A stretch of 64,000 nt of DNA from an uncultured Alphaproteobacteria bacterium (GTDB lineage Bacteria; Pseudomonadota; Alphaproteobacteria; Micavibrionales; Micavibrionaceae). The notes under the pieces are model-generated. The model worked only from the letters and a program-made list of their open reading frames with translations. It did no database searches and was not told the DNA's origin. Positions within the stretch are counted from its first letter, which is position 1. The number at the start of each line of letters is the position of its first letter. Shown here piece by piece: positions 28,944 to 41,846 of the stretch. A program made the translations under genes and the position numbers. The stretch lies in assembly GCA_937931645.1 (NCBI GenBank), contig CALHAR010000002.1, positions 62,001 through 126,000 on the forward strand. Direction: 5' to 3'.

Positions 28944-29773
28944 AACGACGAGGCCCAACGGCAGAGCGTTTAATTTTTATTGTACGTCGTTTTGGACTGA
29001 CTCTTGCCGTATTTATTTTCTTGGGTTGGCTGGGTGCCTGGTTCTTCATGTCTGATGCGAATGTAAAGACAGGTCAGTGGATGCACAATAAAACAATGCA
29101 AGTCACTGCGGATGCAGGCTTTAAGGTTCAAAACATCTTGGTGAGTGGACGACATTATACGGACGTGGATGCATTAGCGGCGATTATAGATGTTGAAAAA
29201 GGGGATTCTATTTTTGGGTTTAACCCCGATAAGACGCAAGAAGCGATTAGTCAAATAGCATGGGTAAAGAATGTTCAGGTTGAACGCCGTTTCCCTGATA
29301 CGATTTATGTTGGTATAAAAGAGCGCACCCCTATGGCGCTGTGGCAGAGAAACAAGCGTGTGTCTTTGATTGATACAGAAGGCGTTGTTCTAACAGATCA
29401 TAAAATAGATAGATTTAAAGATTATATTGTTGTGGTTGGTGATGAAGTGCCAAAATATGCCCCTGATTTTTTGAAGCTTCTTATGTCTGAGCCCGAAATT
29501 GTAGAGAAAATTGAAGCGGCTAGTTTGAAATCGGGTCGTCGTTGGGACTTGGTGCTAAAAACAGGAGCTATTGTTAAGTTACCTGAAGGTGATTTGGCAT
29601 TGGCTTTTAGGCGCTTAGCCCAAATGCAAGACGATAAGAAAATCTTGGATAAGGATGTAAAAACAATTGATGTTCGTGAAGCGACCCGTATTTTGGTTAG
29701 GACTCATCCAGGAGCGGTTCAACAATATAAAGCCGGATACCAAAAAACAAATACAAATGGCGACGCCATTTAA
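28898..29773 (+). CDS. ftsQ: Cell division protein FtsQ
   Basis: FtsQ is a bitopic divisome protein that connects early and late division proteins. The 291-residue protein has a basic cytoplasmic N-terminus (RKSKRRKSVIKRRGP), one transmembrane helix at about 32-50, then a POTRA domain (about 68-140: KVQNILVSGRHYTD...IAWVKNVQVERRFPDTIYVGIKERTP) and the FtsQ/DivIB beta domain. The start ATG 28898 lies within ddl; the basic N-terminus is in keeping with the family. It is followed by ftsA after 27 bases. Confidence 0.93.
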   Translation: MSWFNRKSKRRKSVIKRRGPTAERLIFIVRRFGLTLAVFIFLGWLGAWFFMSDANVKTGQWMHNKTMQVTADAGFKVQNILVSGRHYTDVDALAAIIDVEKGDSIFGFNPDKTQEAISQIAWVKNVQVERRFPDTIYVGIKERTPMALWQRNKRVSLIDTEGVVLTDHKIDRFKDYIVVVGDEVPKYAPDFLKLLMSEPEIVEKIEAASLKSGRRWDLVLKTGAIVKLPEGDLALAFRRLAQMQDDKKILDKDVKTIDVREATRILVRTHPGAVQQYKAGYQKTNTNGDAI

Positions 29774-29800
29774 ATCAACTGAAGAAGTTACCCCAAGGCT

Positions 29801-31069
29801 ATGAAACAGAAGAATATAACGCGTGGAACAATGTTGGCGGCTTTGGATGTGGGGTCACATAAGAACGCCTGCTTTATTGGCCGTGTTATGGATGATATAG
29901 GGTCTGTTGAAGTTTTGGGTGTAGGATATCAAGCATCTCAAGGTGTAAAAAACGGGGCGGTGGTTGATATTGAAGAAGCAGATGATGCTATTCGTCAAAC
30001 AGTTCATACCGCAGAAAATATGGCAGCGGTGGCAATGAGCGGCTACCCTTTGCGTGATGTGATTGTTAACGTCCCGGGCAATCAAACTAAGTCTTATAAT
30101 TTATCTATTAATGTTGAAATCAATGGTCAGGTTATAACGGATAATGATATTTCTCGAGCGTTGGTTAAGGCTCAAGACCAAATTATTGTACCTAATACAG
30201 AGCTGATCCATACGATGCCAGTTCATTGCCGTATTGATGGGCATGATGGTATTTGCAACCCCCAAGGTATGACGGGACAATCTATGGAGGTTGATGTTCA
30301 CCTTGTCCAAGGTGATATGGGGCCTTTACAGAATATGGCGAGCTGTGTTGAGCGAAGTCATTTGGACATTAGTACTTTATGCGCTGCTCCTTATGCGTCA
30401 GGTTTATCTTGTCTTGTTGAAGATGAGATGGATTTAGGGTGCACAGTTATTGATATGGGGGCGGGGGTAACGTCCTTTGCTGTTTTCCAAAGAGGGGCGA
30501 TGATTTATTCAGATTTTGTTCCATTGGGTGGATGGCATGTGACAAACGATATTGCACGTGGCTTAACGTGTTCAAACGCTGATGCGGAGAGGTTAAAAAC
30601 GCTTTATGGTAGTGCCATGGTTACGAGCAGTGATGAGAATGAGCTGATTGATGTGCCGCAATTGGGTGAGGTTGATGATCATGCGCCAAACCATATACCA
30701 CGTTCTTTGTTGATTGGTATTATTCAACCGCGTTTGGAAGAGATACTTGAAATGGTTCGCGAGCGTCTAGACCAAAATGGTCATGGTCACGTTGTGGGTC
30801 GGCGTGTTGTTCTAACAGGCGGGGCGAGTCAGTTGCCAGGTTTGCGTGATTTGGCGCAAATGATTCTAGATAAACAGGTTCGATTAGGGCGCCCAATACG
30901 TTTAAGTGGTTTGCCTGATGCGGTTAGTGGCCCTGCCTTTTCCACAGCCGCAGGATTATTAACCTACGCCGCTTCCCACAGCCATGAAATGCCTGCTGAG
31001 ATCATCGCAAGTGTTGATAATGGTGCGCTCTTTGACCGTTTTAAAATTTGGTGGCGTGAGAATTGGTAG
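29801..31069 (+). CDS. ftsA: Cell division protein FtsA
   Basis: FtsA is an actin-like ATPase that tethers FtsZ to the membrane. The 422-residue protein has the phosphate-1 motif ALDVGSHKNACFIG, the 1C-domain region (DVIVNVPGNQTKSYNL), the phosphate-2 motif VIDMGAGVTSFAVF, the adenosine motif VVLTGGASQLPG and a C-terminal amphipathic targeting helix (FDRFKIWWRENW). All hallmarks are present. It ends in TAG. The gap to ftsZ is 272 bases, the longest gap inside the cluster. Confidence 0.96.
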   Translation: MKQKNITRGTMLAALDVGSHKNACFIGRVMDDIGSVEVLGVGYQASQGVKNGAVVDIEEADDAIRQTVHTAENMAAVAMSGYPLRDVIVNVPGNQTKSYNLSINVEINGQVITDNDISRALVKAQDQIIVPNTELIHTMPVHCRIDGHDGICNPQGMTGQSMEVDVHLVQGDMGPLQNMASCVERSHLDISTLCAAPYASGLSCLVEDEMDLGCTVIDMGAGVTSFAVFQRGAMIYSDFVPLGGWHVTNDIARGLTCSNADAERLKTLYGSAMVTSSDENELIDVPQLGEVDDHAPNHIPRSLLIGIIQPRLEEILEMVRERLDQNGHGHVVGRRVVLTGGASQLPGLRDLAQMILDKQVRLGRPIRLSGLPDAVSGPAFSTAAGLLTYAASHSHEMPAEIIASVDNGALFDRFKIWWRENW

Positions 31070-31091
31070 TTACTGACAGGCCTTCCTTCAG

Positions 31092-31100
31092 TTATCCACA
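31092..31100 (+). promoter_or_regulatory. Perfect DnaA box between ftsA and ftsZ
   Basis: TTATCCACA is an exact match to the high-affinity DnaA box consensus, 23 bases after the ftsA stop and about 240 bases upstream of ftsZ. In Caulobacter, ftsZ expression depends on DnaA, so a role in replication-coupled ftsZ control is plausible. One nine-base match alone could also be chance. Confidence 0.45.
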
Positions 31101-31167
31101 GAGTTATATATTTAATTTTTGACGTTTCTTGTTGTTTTTCAAAACTGTGCCAGACTTACAAAAAGTT

Positions 31168-31306
31168 GATTCATTAGAGTCACTTAGTTTTAATTTCTGA
31201 AGTAAGTTCTAGGAGCGTAAATAACTATAATAATAGATGAACCCACCATTTCTTCTAATCTCTCGGAAAATCAAGATTCCGTTTTGGAAAAAATAAATAT
31301 AGAATC
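31168..31306. promoter_or_regulatory. Cluster of four GANTC (CcrM-type methylation) sites upstream of ftsZ
   Basis: GATTC at 31168, GAGTC at 31177, GATTC at 31275 and GAATC at 31302 fall within 139 bases of the ftsA-ftsZ gap. At this base composition about one site per 270 bases is expected. In Caulobacter, CcrM methylation of GANTC sites in the ftsZ promoter activates transcription. That the same holds here is inference. Confidence 0.45.
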
Positions 31307-31341
31307 CTTTCAGTAGTCCCGATCATGGAGGTCCAAAAATT

Positions 31342-33114
31342 ATGATTAACATTAGCATTCAAACACCAGAGGTACAAAAATTGTCTCCCAAAATTACAGT
31401 CGTTGGTATTGGCGGCGCAGGCGGTAATGCCGTCAATAATATGATTTCATCCGGCTTAGAAGGATGTGAGTTTTTAGTTTGTAATACAGACGCACAAGCA
31501 CTTGAAGGGTCGCTTTGTGATAATCAGCTACAGCTTGGAGCGCATGTTACAGGTGGTTTGGGTGCAGGAGCAAAACCAGAAGTTGGTGAAAAAGCGGCGC
31601 ATGAGTCATTAGACGAAGTGATGCAATATTTAGAAGGCTCTAATATGGCGTTCATTACCGCAGGTATGGGTGGTGGAACAGGAACAGGGGCGGCTCCTGT
31701 TATTGCCAAAGCATGTCGTGACAATGGTATTTTAACGGTTGGTGTTGTGACCAAACCATTCCATTTTGAAGGGACACATCGTATGCGTCAGGCAGAGGCT
31801 GGTATCGAAGAGATGCAAGGCTATGTTGATACATTAATAGTTATTCCTAACCAAAATTTATTTCGTGTAGCGAATGAAAAAACAACGTTTGCTGAAGCTT
31901 TTAAAATGGCAGATGGCGTGTTGCAATCTGGTGTGCGTGGTGTGACTGACTTAATGGTTATGCCTGGTTTGATTAATTTGGATTTTGCTGATATCCGCTC
32001 TGCAATGCTCGAAATGGGTAAAGCAATGATGGGAACAGGTGAGGGCGAAGGTGATCGCCGTGCAACAGAGGCTGCAGAAGCCGCGATTAATAACCCACTT
32101 CTAGATGATGTATCTATGAAAGGCGCGCGTGGTGTTATCATTAACGTGACCGGTGGCGCAGACATGACATTGTTTGAAGTTGACGAAGCTTGTAACCGTA
32201 TTCGTGATGAAGTCGATCAAAATGCTAATATTATCTTTGGGTCTACTTTTGATGAGAAACTTGAAGGCTCTATGCGTGTGTCTGTCGTGGCGACAGGTAT
32301 TGAAGCGAATGAAGCATCAAAAACGATCGGTGGAAATGGAACGGGTGGCGTTCGCGTGACACCAGTGACAACGAAGTCTAAAGAAACAACGATAAATAAA
32401 CCTATTGTGAATAATGGCCGTGCAATTCCACAAACTGAAGTAGCGCGCGCTATGACTTTAGATGCGCGTAAAGATACGGCCGCAACTGCAACTCAAACGA
32501 AAATGGCGCAACCAAATGTAAGTGCAGCAAAAAACAATATGTTTGAACAGCAAGAATTCCATGCTGTTGCAACAAAACCACAGGAGGTTAACAATACAAC
32601 ATCAGAAATGCGCGCTCGCGTGCATCAAGGAAGTTTTATTCCGCCGAGTCCTGTTGTTCCTGAAAGACAAGAAGACGCACTTTATGCTCCTCTTCAACAA
32701 ACTGTGCAGCCAGCTTATGTTGCGCCACAGCAACAAGCGACGGTACAGCCTATTTATAATGCGCCTCAACCCGTTGAAACCCAGGCGTCGACTGCTACGC
32801 AGTCTGCAGCACCAGGTTTGGTTTTAAACCCACCAGTACCAGGAGCGTATGCGGCAGAAAAGCGTAAAACACCTTCTTTACTTGAGCGTATTACAGGGGC
32901 TTACGATAGCGTAAGGAATAACCAATCTGATGAAGAAAATCAGAGAGCGGAAAACAGTAGTAATGGTAGAGGTTTTCATTCTGGTCTTCATGCAGGAAAA
33001 ACTGCAGAGAATCCATCTCAAGGTAAGCTGAATATTGACTCTCCGGCGGCACCACAAAGTAACTCTGAAGAAGATCTTGATATTCCAGCGTTTCTTCGTC
33101 GCCAAGCTAATTAA
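31342..33114 (+). CDS. ftsZ: Cell division GTPase FtsZ
   Basis: FtsZ polymerises into the Z-ring. The 590-residue protein has [13 protein letters not shown], the tubulin signature [13 protein letters not shown] near residue 113, the T7-loop [11 protein letters not shown] and the GTPase core ending near residue 325. A long Gln/Pro/Thr-rich linker (about 330-575) follows, then the C-terminal conserved peptide [13 protein letters not shown] that binds FtsA. The linker is long, as in other alphaproteobacteria. A strong ribosome-binding site, GGAGG, lies about 12 bases before ATG 31342. An intrinsic terminator follows. Confidence 0.98.
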   Translation: MINISIQTPEVQKLSPKITVVGIGGAGGNAVNNMISSGLEGCEFLVCNTDAQALEGSLCDNQLQLGAHVTGGLGAGAKPEVGEKAAHESLDEVMQYLEGSNMAFITAGMGGGTGTGAAPVIAKACRDNGILTVGVVTKPFHFEGTHRMRQAEAGIEEMQGYVDTLIVIPNQNLFRVANEKTTFAEAFKMADGVLQSGVRGVTDLMVMPGLINLDFADIRSAMLEMGKAMMGTGEGEGDRRATEAAEAAINNPLLDDVSMKGARGVIINVTGGADMTLFEVDEACNRIRDEVDQNANIIFGSTFDEKLEGSMRVSVVATGIEANEASKTIGGNGTGGVRVTPVTTKSKETTINKPIVNNGRAIPQTEVARAMTLDARKDTAATATQTKMAQPNVSAAKNNMFEQQEFHAVATKPQEVNNTTSEMRARVHQGSFIPPSPVVPERQEDALYAPLQQTVQPAYVAPQQQATVQPIYNAPQPVETQASTATQSAAPGLVLNPPVPGAYAAEKRKTPSLLERITGAYDSVRNNQSDEENQRAENSSNGRGFHSGLHAGKTAENPSQGKLNIDSPAAPQSNSEEDLDIPAFLRRQAN

Positions 33115-33167
33115 GCTGAACTCTAATTTATAAAGTTTTATCTGGTGTCCTCCAGATGATTTAACTA

Positions 33168-33195
33168 GGGAGCTTTTCGAAGCTCCCTTTTTTTA
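33168..33195 (+). terminator. Intrinsic terminator after ftsZ
   Basis: GGGAGCTT (33168-33175), a TTCG tetraloop and AAGCTCCC (33180-33187) are followed by seven T residues. This is a textbook rho-independent terminator that ends the dcw transcript before lpxC. Confidence 0.93.
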
Positions 33196-33364
33196 TTCTG
33201 GGCTTTGACGCTGTTATTACAGCCTTAATCAGAATGCAATATCTTTTAAATAACCGTTATATATCAATATCTTAATTATGTAACACAGCGATACAGAGTG
33301 TGATTATTCAATGGCACTGTTTTTGGGTATATTGAGAAGGTAATAAAAGAGAGTTTAAAACCAT

Positions 33365-34294
33365 ATGCAACATACATTAAAAAAATCAGTATCGATTAGC
33401 GACATAGGTCTTCATTCGGGGGTTGTTGTTAATGTGAATATCCACCCAGCCAATGCAGACCATGGGGTCGTGTTTAAGCGTGTTGATATTACTGATAAAC
33501 AAAATACAGTTCCTGCCCAATGTGATCGTGTTGTTGATGCGCGCCTTTGTACGGTGATTGGTAATGATGCTGGTGTTACGGTTGGAACGATTGAACACTT
33601 AATGGCGGCGTTTCGTGGTTGTGGTATTGATAATGCCTTGGTCGAAATTGATGCGGGTGAAGTCCCTATCCTTGATGGAAGTTCAAAACAATTTGTTGAA
33701 GCTTTTGAAGATGTAGGGATTCAAGTACAAAGCCTACCGCGCCGTGCAATCCGTGTTTTAAAGGAAGTGACTTATACAGAAGGGGATAGAAGCGTTACGT
33801 TATCACCATCTCATGTGCCAGTTTATGGCGGTCAGATTAACTATGATAACCCAACTATAGGATCGCAACGTTATGAGATGAAGCTAGTTAACGGGAATTT
33901 TAAACACGACTTGGCAGATTGTCGGACATTTTGCCTCTTGAAAGATGTCGAAATGATGCAAGCTAATGGCTTGGCGTTGGGCGGCTCTTTAGATAACGCC
34001 ATTGTTGTAGATGATACTGGCGTAATAAATGAAGATGGACTTCGTTGTCATGATGAATTTATTCGTCATAAATTATTGGATGCTATTGGTGATTTATCGT
34101 TATGTGGCGGTTTATTCTTTGGGCGTTACGAAGGTATCCGTGCGGGTCACGCGATGAATAATAAGGCGCTTCGCACTTTGCTTGCTGATGACACAGCTTG
34201 GGACGTTGTTGATCTTTACCTTGAGATTGATGAAGCGGATAACAATTTATATCAAACCAAGGTCGCTATGGCAGACAGCGATGCCACGCTTTAA
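33365..34294 (+). CDS. lpxC: UDP-3-O-acyl-N-acetylglucosamine deacetylase
   Basis: LpxC carries out the committed step of lipid A synthesis, a zinc-dependent deacetylation. The 309-residue protein has GLHSGVVVNVNIHPA, the zinc-binding His78 in TIEHLMAAFRGCGIDNALVEID, DGSSKQFVEA, the DCRTFCLLKDVE region, the second zinc site HDEFIRHKLLDAIGDL and the catalytic GHAMNNKALR. So the organism makes lipopolysaccharide. The gene has its own upstream region of about 170 bases after the ftsZ terminator, so it is probably a separate transcript. Confidence 0.97.
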   Translation: MQHTLKKSVSISDIGLHSGVVVNVNIHPANADHGVVFKRVDITDKQNTVPAQCDRVVDARLCTVIGNDAGVTVGTIEHLMAAFRGCGIDNALVEIDAGEVPILDGSSKQFVEAFEDVGIQVQSLPRRAIRVLKEVTYTEGDRSVTLSPSHVPVYGGQINYDNPTIGSQRYEMKLVNGNFKHDLADCRTFCLLKDVEMMQANGLALGGSLDNAIVVDDTGVINEDGLRCHDEFIRHKLLDAIGDLSLCGGLFFGRYEGIRAGHAMNNKALRTLLADDTAWDVVDLYLEIDEADNNLYQTKVAMADSDATL

Positions 34295-34334
34295 AGTTAT
34301 TATACATAACGCGAATGTTCTTTTATGAATTTTG

Positions 34335-34364
34335 GGGCTAACTATAGGGTTAGCCCTTTTCTTT
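34335..34364 (+). terminator. Intrinsic terminator after lpxC
   Basis: GGGCTAAC (34335-34342) pairs with GTTAGCCC (34349-34356) around a short loop and is followed by TTTTCTTTT. It ends the lpxC transcript before the solute-binding pair. Confidence 0.9.
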
Positions 34365-34416
34365 TAGGTGTAAAATGCGCTATTAATAGACCTATCCAAT
34401 AAAAGAGTAAAAAAGC

Positions 34417-34609
34417 ATGAAACCATTATATTTAAGCGTTTTGACATTGATTTTGGCTGGAGTGGTGAGTTATGCCACAACCAAGGCGGTGCAACCGACT
34501 ATTCTTTCAGATGAGGCAACCGTTGTTGAGAAAACAGCAAATAAGAAAACGGGTGAATCTGCTTATGACCGTGTTATGCGTACGGGAACTATACGCTGTG
34601 GTTACGCGC
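34417..34609 (+). repeat. Direct repeat, copy 1: shared 5' end of the solute-binding pair (copy 2 at 35344-35536)
   Basis: About 190 bases starting at each gene's first codon align without gaps with roughly nine in ten identical bases by eye. They encode the signal segment, spacer and first beta strand (to RCGY). Beyond that the DNA no longer aligns. The sharp edge suggests gene conversion or a partial duplication fused to a different ligand-binding body. Confidence 0.85.
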
Positions 34610-35340
34610 TATGGCCTCCTTTTATGAATAAAAATCCTAATACAGGTCAATTATCAGGCTTTAACTTTGATATTTTTAGTGATATCGGCACAGAGCTTGG
34701 TTTTAAAATTGAATGGGTAGAAGAAGCTGGTTTTGGTAATTATATAGAAGGTTTAAAAACAAAACGATATGATGCTATGTGTCAAACTGTTTGGCCAGAT
34801 TCTGCAAGGTTTAAGAACTCTTTAGTGACCCTTCCTGCTCATTATCACAAAGTACATATTGTCACGCGTGCGGGTGATGTTAGGTTTGATAAAGACTGGA
34901 GAATATTAAATGATTCACAATATAGAGCTTCAGTTGTTGATGGTGATATTACAGATACAATAGCAAGAACATATTTCCCAAAAGCTCAACTTGTTAGCCT
35001 GCCTCAAGCGGCAGATGCGAGACAAATGTTTACTGAGATTGAAACAGGAAAGGCTGATGCAACTTTTGTAGATTATGGTTTTTACTTGGACTATGACAGA
35101 CAAAATCCTGGAAAATTGAAAATTGCAGGAGATGTTTTTAAGGTTTATGGTTCTGTTTTCTCTGTTAATAACGGCGAATTGATGCTTAAAAACTTATTAG
35201 ATAATGCAATTATTGCTTTAACAAACAGCGGACGTATTGAACAAATTTTACGCCAACACCCAACAACCGCTATGTCACCGGCTCCTACATATTTACCGCT
35301 ATCTTTAGATGTTGAAACTCAACTTAAGCAAGGGCAGTAA
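34417..35340 (+). CDS. Family 3 periplasmic solute-binding-like protein (first of tandem pair)
   Basis: The 307-residue protein has an N-terminal hydrophobic signal or anchor (LSVLTLILAGVVSYA) and a short spacer. It then has an extracellular solute-binding family 3 domain (about 52-280): RTGTIRCGYALWPPFM, GFNFDIFSDIGTELGF, YDAMCQTVWPDSARF, GKADATFVDYG. Family 3 proteins bind amino acids or similar small solutes, and some act as sensor inputs or lytic-enzyme modules; no permease or ATPase gene is adjacent. The first ~65 codons are nearly identical to those of the next gene while the remainder is divergent. The ligand is unknown. Confidence 0.8.
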   Translation: MKPLYLSVLTLILAGVVSYATTKAVQPTILSDEATVVEKTANKKTGESAYDRVMRTGTIRCGYALWPPFMNKNPNTGQLSGFNFDIFSDIGTELGFKIEWVEEAGFGNYIEGLKTKRYDAMCQTVWPDSARFKNSLVTLPAHYHKVHIVTRAGDVRFDKDWRILNDSQYRASVVDGDITDTIARTYFPKAQLVSLPQAADARQMFTEIETGKADATFVDYGFYLDYDRQNPGKLKIAGDVFKVYGSVFSVNNGELMLKNLLDNAIIALTNSGRIEQILRQHPTTAMSPAPTYLPLSLDVETQLKQGQ

Positions 35341-35343
35341 AAG

Positions 35344-36264
35344 GTGAAACCATTATATTTAAGTGTTTTGACATTGATTTTAGCTGGGGTAGTGAGCTAT
35401 GCCACGACCAAGTCTGTGCAACCGACTGTTCTTTCAGGTGAGGCAACCGTTGTTGAGAAAACAGCAAATAAGAAAACTGATGAATCTGCTTATGACCGTG
35501 TTATGCGGACAGGAACTATACGCTGTGGGTATGGTTCGTGGGAACCGGGCGTAATAAAAGATCCCGTGACAGGTGAGGTGAAGGGGTTGTTTGTAGAAAT
35601 TCTAGAAGAAGCTGCAAGGCTTTCTAAAGTTAAGATAGAGTGGACGTCAGAGGTTGATTGGGGACAAATATCAACAGCGTTACAATCACAAAAGATTGAT
35701 GCTTTTTGTGCTGGTATGGCAGGCGATGCTGCGCGTGCAAAACAGTTAGCTTATACTGTTCCAATGTCTTATTGGAGTTTTGACGTTATTGTTCGTGCAG
35801 ATGATGATCGCTTTCCTTCTGAACGCCCTTTAACATTGAGTGATATAAATAAACCTGAATTCTCTACAGCCTACACAGAAGGAGATGTTTTAGAAACAAT
35901 TAAACAGACCGAGCTTCCTAATGTAAGAGGGGTTGTATTACCGCCACTAGGAACGCCAGCAGATAATTTGTTGAATGTTATTACTAAAAAAACAGATTTT
36001 GTTGTTTTTCCTAAAGTTATGATTCAAAACTACGAAAAAGAACATGGGAGTGGAAAGCTAAGGTTGCTTGAAATGGAGACTCCTCTTCGAATTTATGGTA
36101 ATGTGCTTGCTGTTGATATTCATGAGGTAGAGCTGTTAAGTTTCATTAATGCTGGGCTTATAGAATTAATTAATTCGAGTTCTTATGACCGTATTATGAC
36201 GGCATATGAACAGCTGTACCCAAATGCTTTTTTAAGATCGAAAGCTAATTATACTTTTAGGTAG
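35344..36264 (+). CDS. Family 3 periplasmic solute-binding-like protein (second of tandem pair, GTG start)
   Basis: The 306-residue protein starts at GTG 35344, three bases after the upstream stop, with AAAGG just ahead. Residues 1-63 differ from the preceding protein at only about six positions. The body (GLFVEILEEAARLSKVKIEWT, KIDAFCAGMAGDAARAKQLAYT, VVFPKVMIQNYEKEHG) is a family 3 domain but clearly divergent from its neighbour, so the two probably bind different ligands. No transporter partner is nearby. The insertion of this pair between lpxC and bamD separates genes that are often adjacent in alphaproteobacteria. Confidence 0.8.
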   Translation: MKPLYLSVLTLILAGVVSYATTKSVQPTVLSGEATVVEKTANKKTDESAYDRVMRTGTIRCGYGSWEPGVIKDPVTGEVKGLFVEILEEAARLSKVKIEWTSEVDWGQISTALQSQKIDAFCAGMAGDAARAKQLAYTVPMSYWSFDVIVRADDDRFPSERPLTLSDINKPEFSTAYTEGDVLETIKQTELPNVRGVVLPPLGTPADNLLNVITKKTDFVVFPKVMIQNYEKEHGSGKLRLLEMETPLRIYGNVLAVDIHEVELLSFINAGLIELINSSSYDRIMTAYEQLYPNAFLRSKANYTFR

Positions 36265-36278
36265 TTAGGAATGTTTAA

Positions 36279-37118
36279 ATGAAACAATTTATATTGATAG
36301 CACTACTTGTCGGTGGTTTAGGCTTAACCGCTTGTTCTTCTAAAGATAAGCCAGCAGTGCTTGATGTTGAAGAGCAGGTGGAAGCAGTGCAAACTGCGGA
36401 AGCACTTTATAATGAGGGGAGTGCTGAACTGGAAGAAGAAAGATATAGGTCAGCGATTGTTAAATTCCAAGAAGTTGAACGTCGTCATCCTTACTCAAAA
36501 TGGGCGACGAAAGCACAAATGATGGCGGCATATGCCGCGTTTCAAGAAGATAGTTATGATGAGGCTATTTTAGCGTTAGATCGTTTTGTTGAGCTTCACC
36601 CCGGTAATGAAAGTGTTGATTATGCGTATTATTTGAAGTCATTGGCTTATTATGAGCAGATATCAAATGTTGCGCGTGACCAGAGGATAACAGAGGATGC
36701 TTTGAAGTCTTTTGATACATTAATTACCCGTTTCCCAAACAGCGAATATACACGTGATGCAAAGCTAAAACGTGATTTAACGTTGGATCATTTGGCAGGG
36801 AAAGAAATGGAAATTGGGCGTTATTACTTAAATCGTAATGAAGTGAATGCTTCGATTAATCGCTTTCGTACTGTTATTAAAGATTATCAAACAACAACGC
36901 ATGTTCCAGAAGCTCTTCATCGTTTAGTTGAGGCCTATTTAACGTTAGGGTTAAAAGATGAGGCCAGACGCGTGGCAGCAGTTTTAGGGCATAATTATCC
37001 AGGATCAAAATGGTATGAAAGAAGCTATAAAATCTTAGATGAAAAAGCACGTCAACAAATTTTGGAAGACCGATCCTTTGTAGATAGAACGGTTGATTCC
37101 TTATTTAAGCCTAACTAA
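36279..37118 (+). CDS. bamD: Outer membrane protein assembly factor BamD
   Basis: BamD is the essential lipoprotein of the BAM complex that inserts beta-barrel proteins. The 279-residue protein has a lipoprotein signal ending in the lipobox LTAC (Cys19). TPR-like helices follow from about residue 38 (ALYNEGSAELEEERYRSAIVKFQEVERRHPYSKWATKAQMM), with further repeats to about 245. The length and helix pattern fit the YfiO/BamD family. It is followed by recN and ligA, a common alphaproteobacterial order. Confidence 0.94.
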   Translation: MKQFILIALLVGGLGLTACSSKDKPAVLDVEEQVEAVQTAEALYNEGSAELEEERYRSAIVKFQEVERRHPYSKWATKAQMMAAYAAFQEDSYDEAILALDRFVELHPGNESVDYAYYLKSLAYYEQISNVARDQRITEDALKSFDTLITRFPNSEYTRDAKLKRDLTLDHLAGKEMEIGRYYLNRNEVNASINRFRTVIKDYQTTTHVPEALHRLVEAYLTLGLKDEARRVAAVLGHNYPGSKWYERSYKILDEKARQQILEDRSFVDRTVDSLFKPN

Positions 37119-37135
37119 AGAAAGGCGGGAAGAAA

Positions 37136-41833
<4,698 letters not shown>

Positions 41834-41846
41834 AAGAAATTATAAC

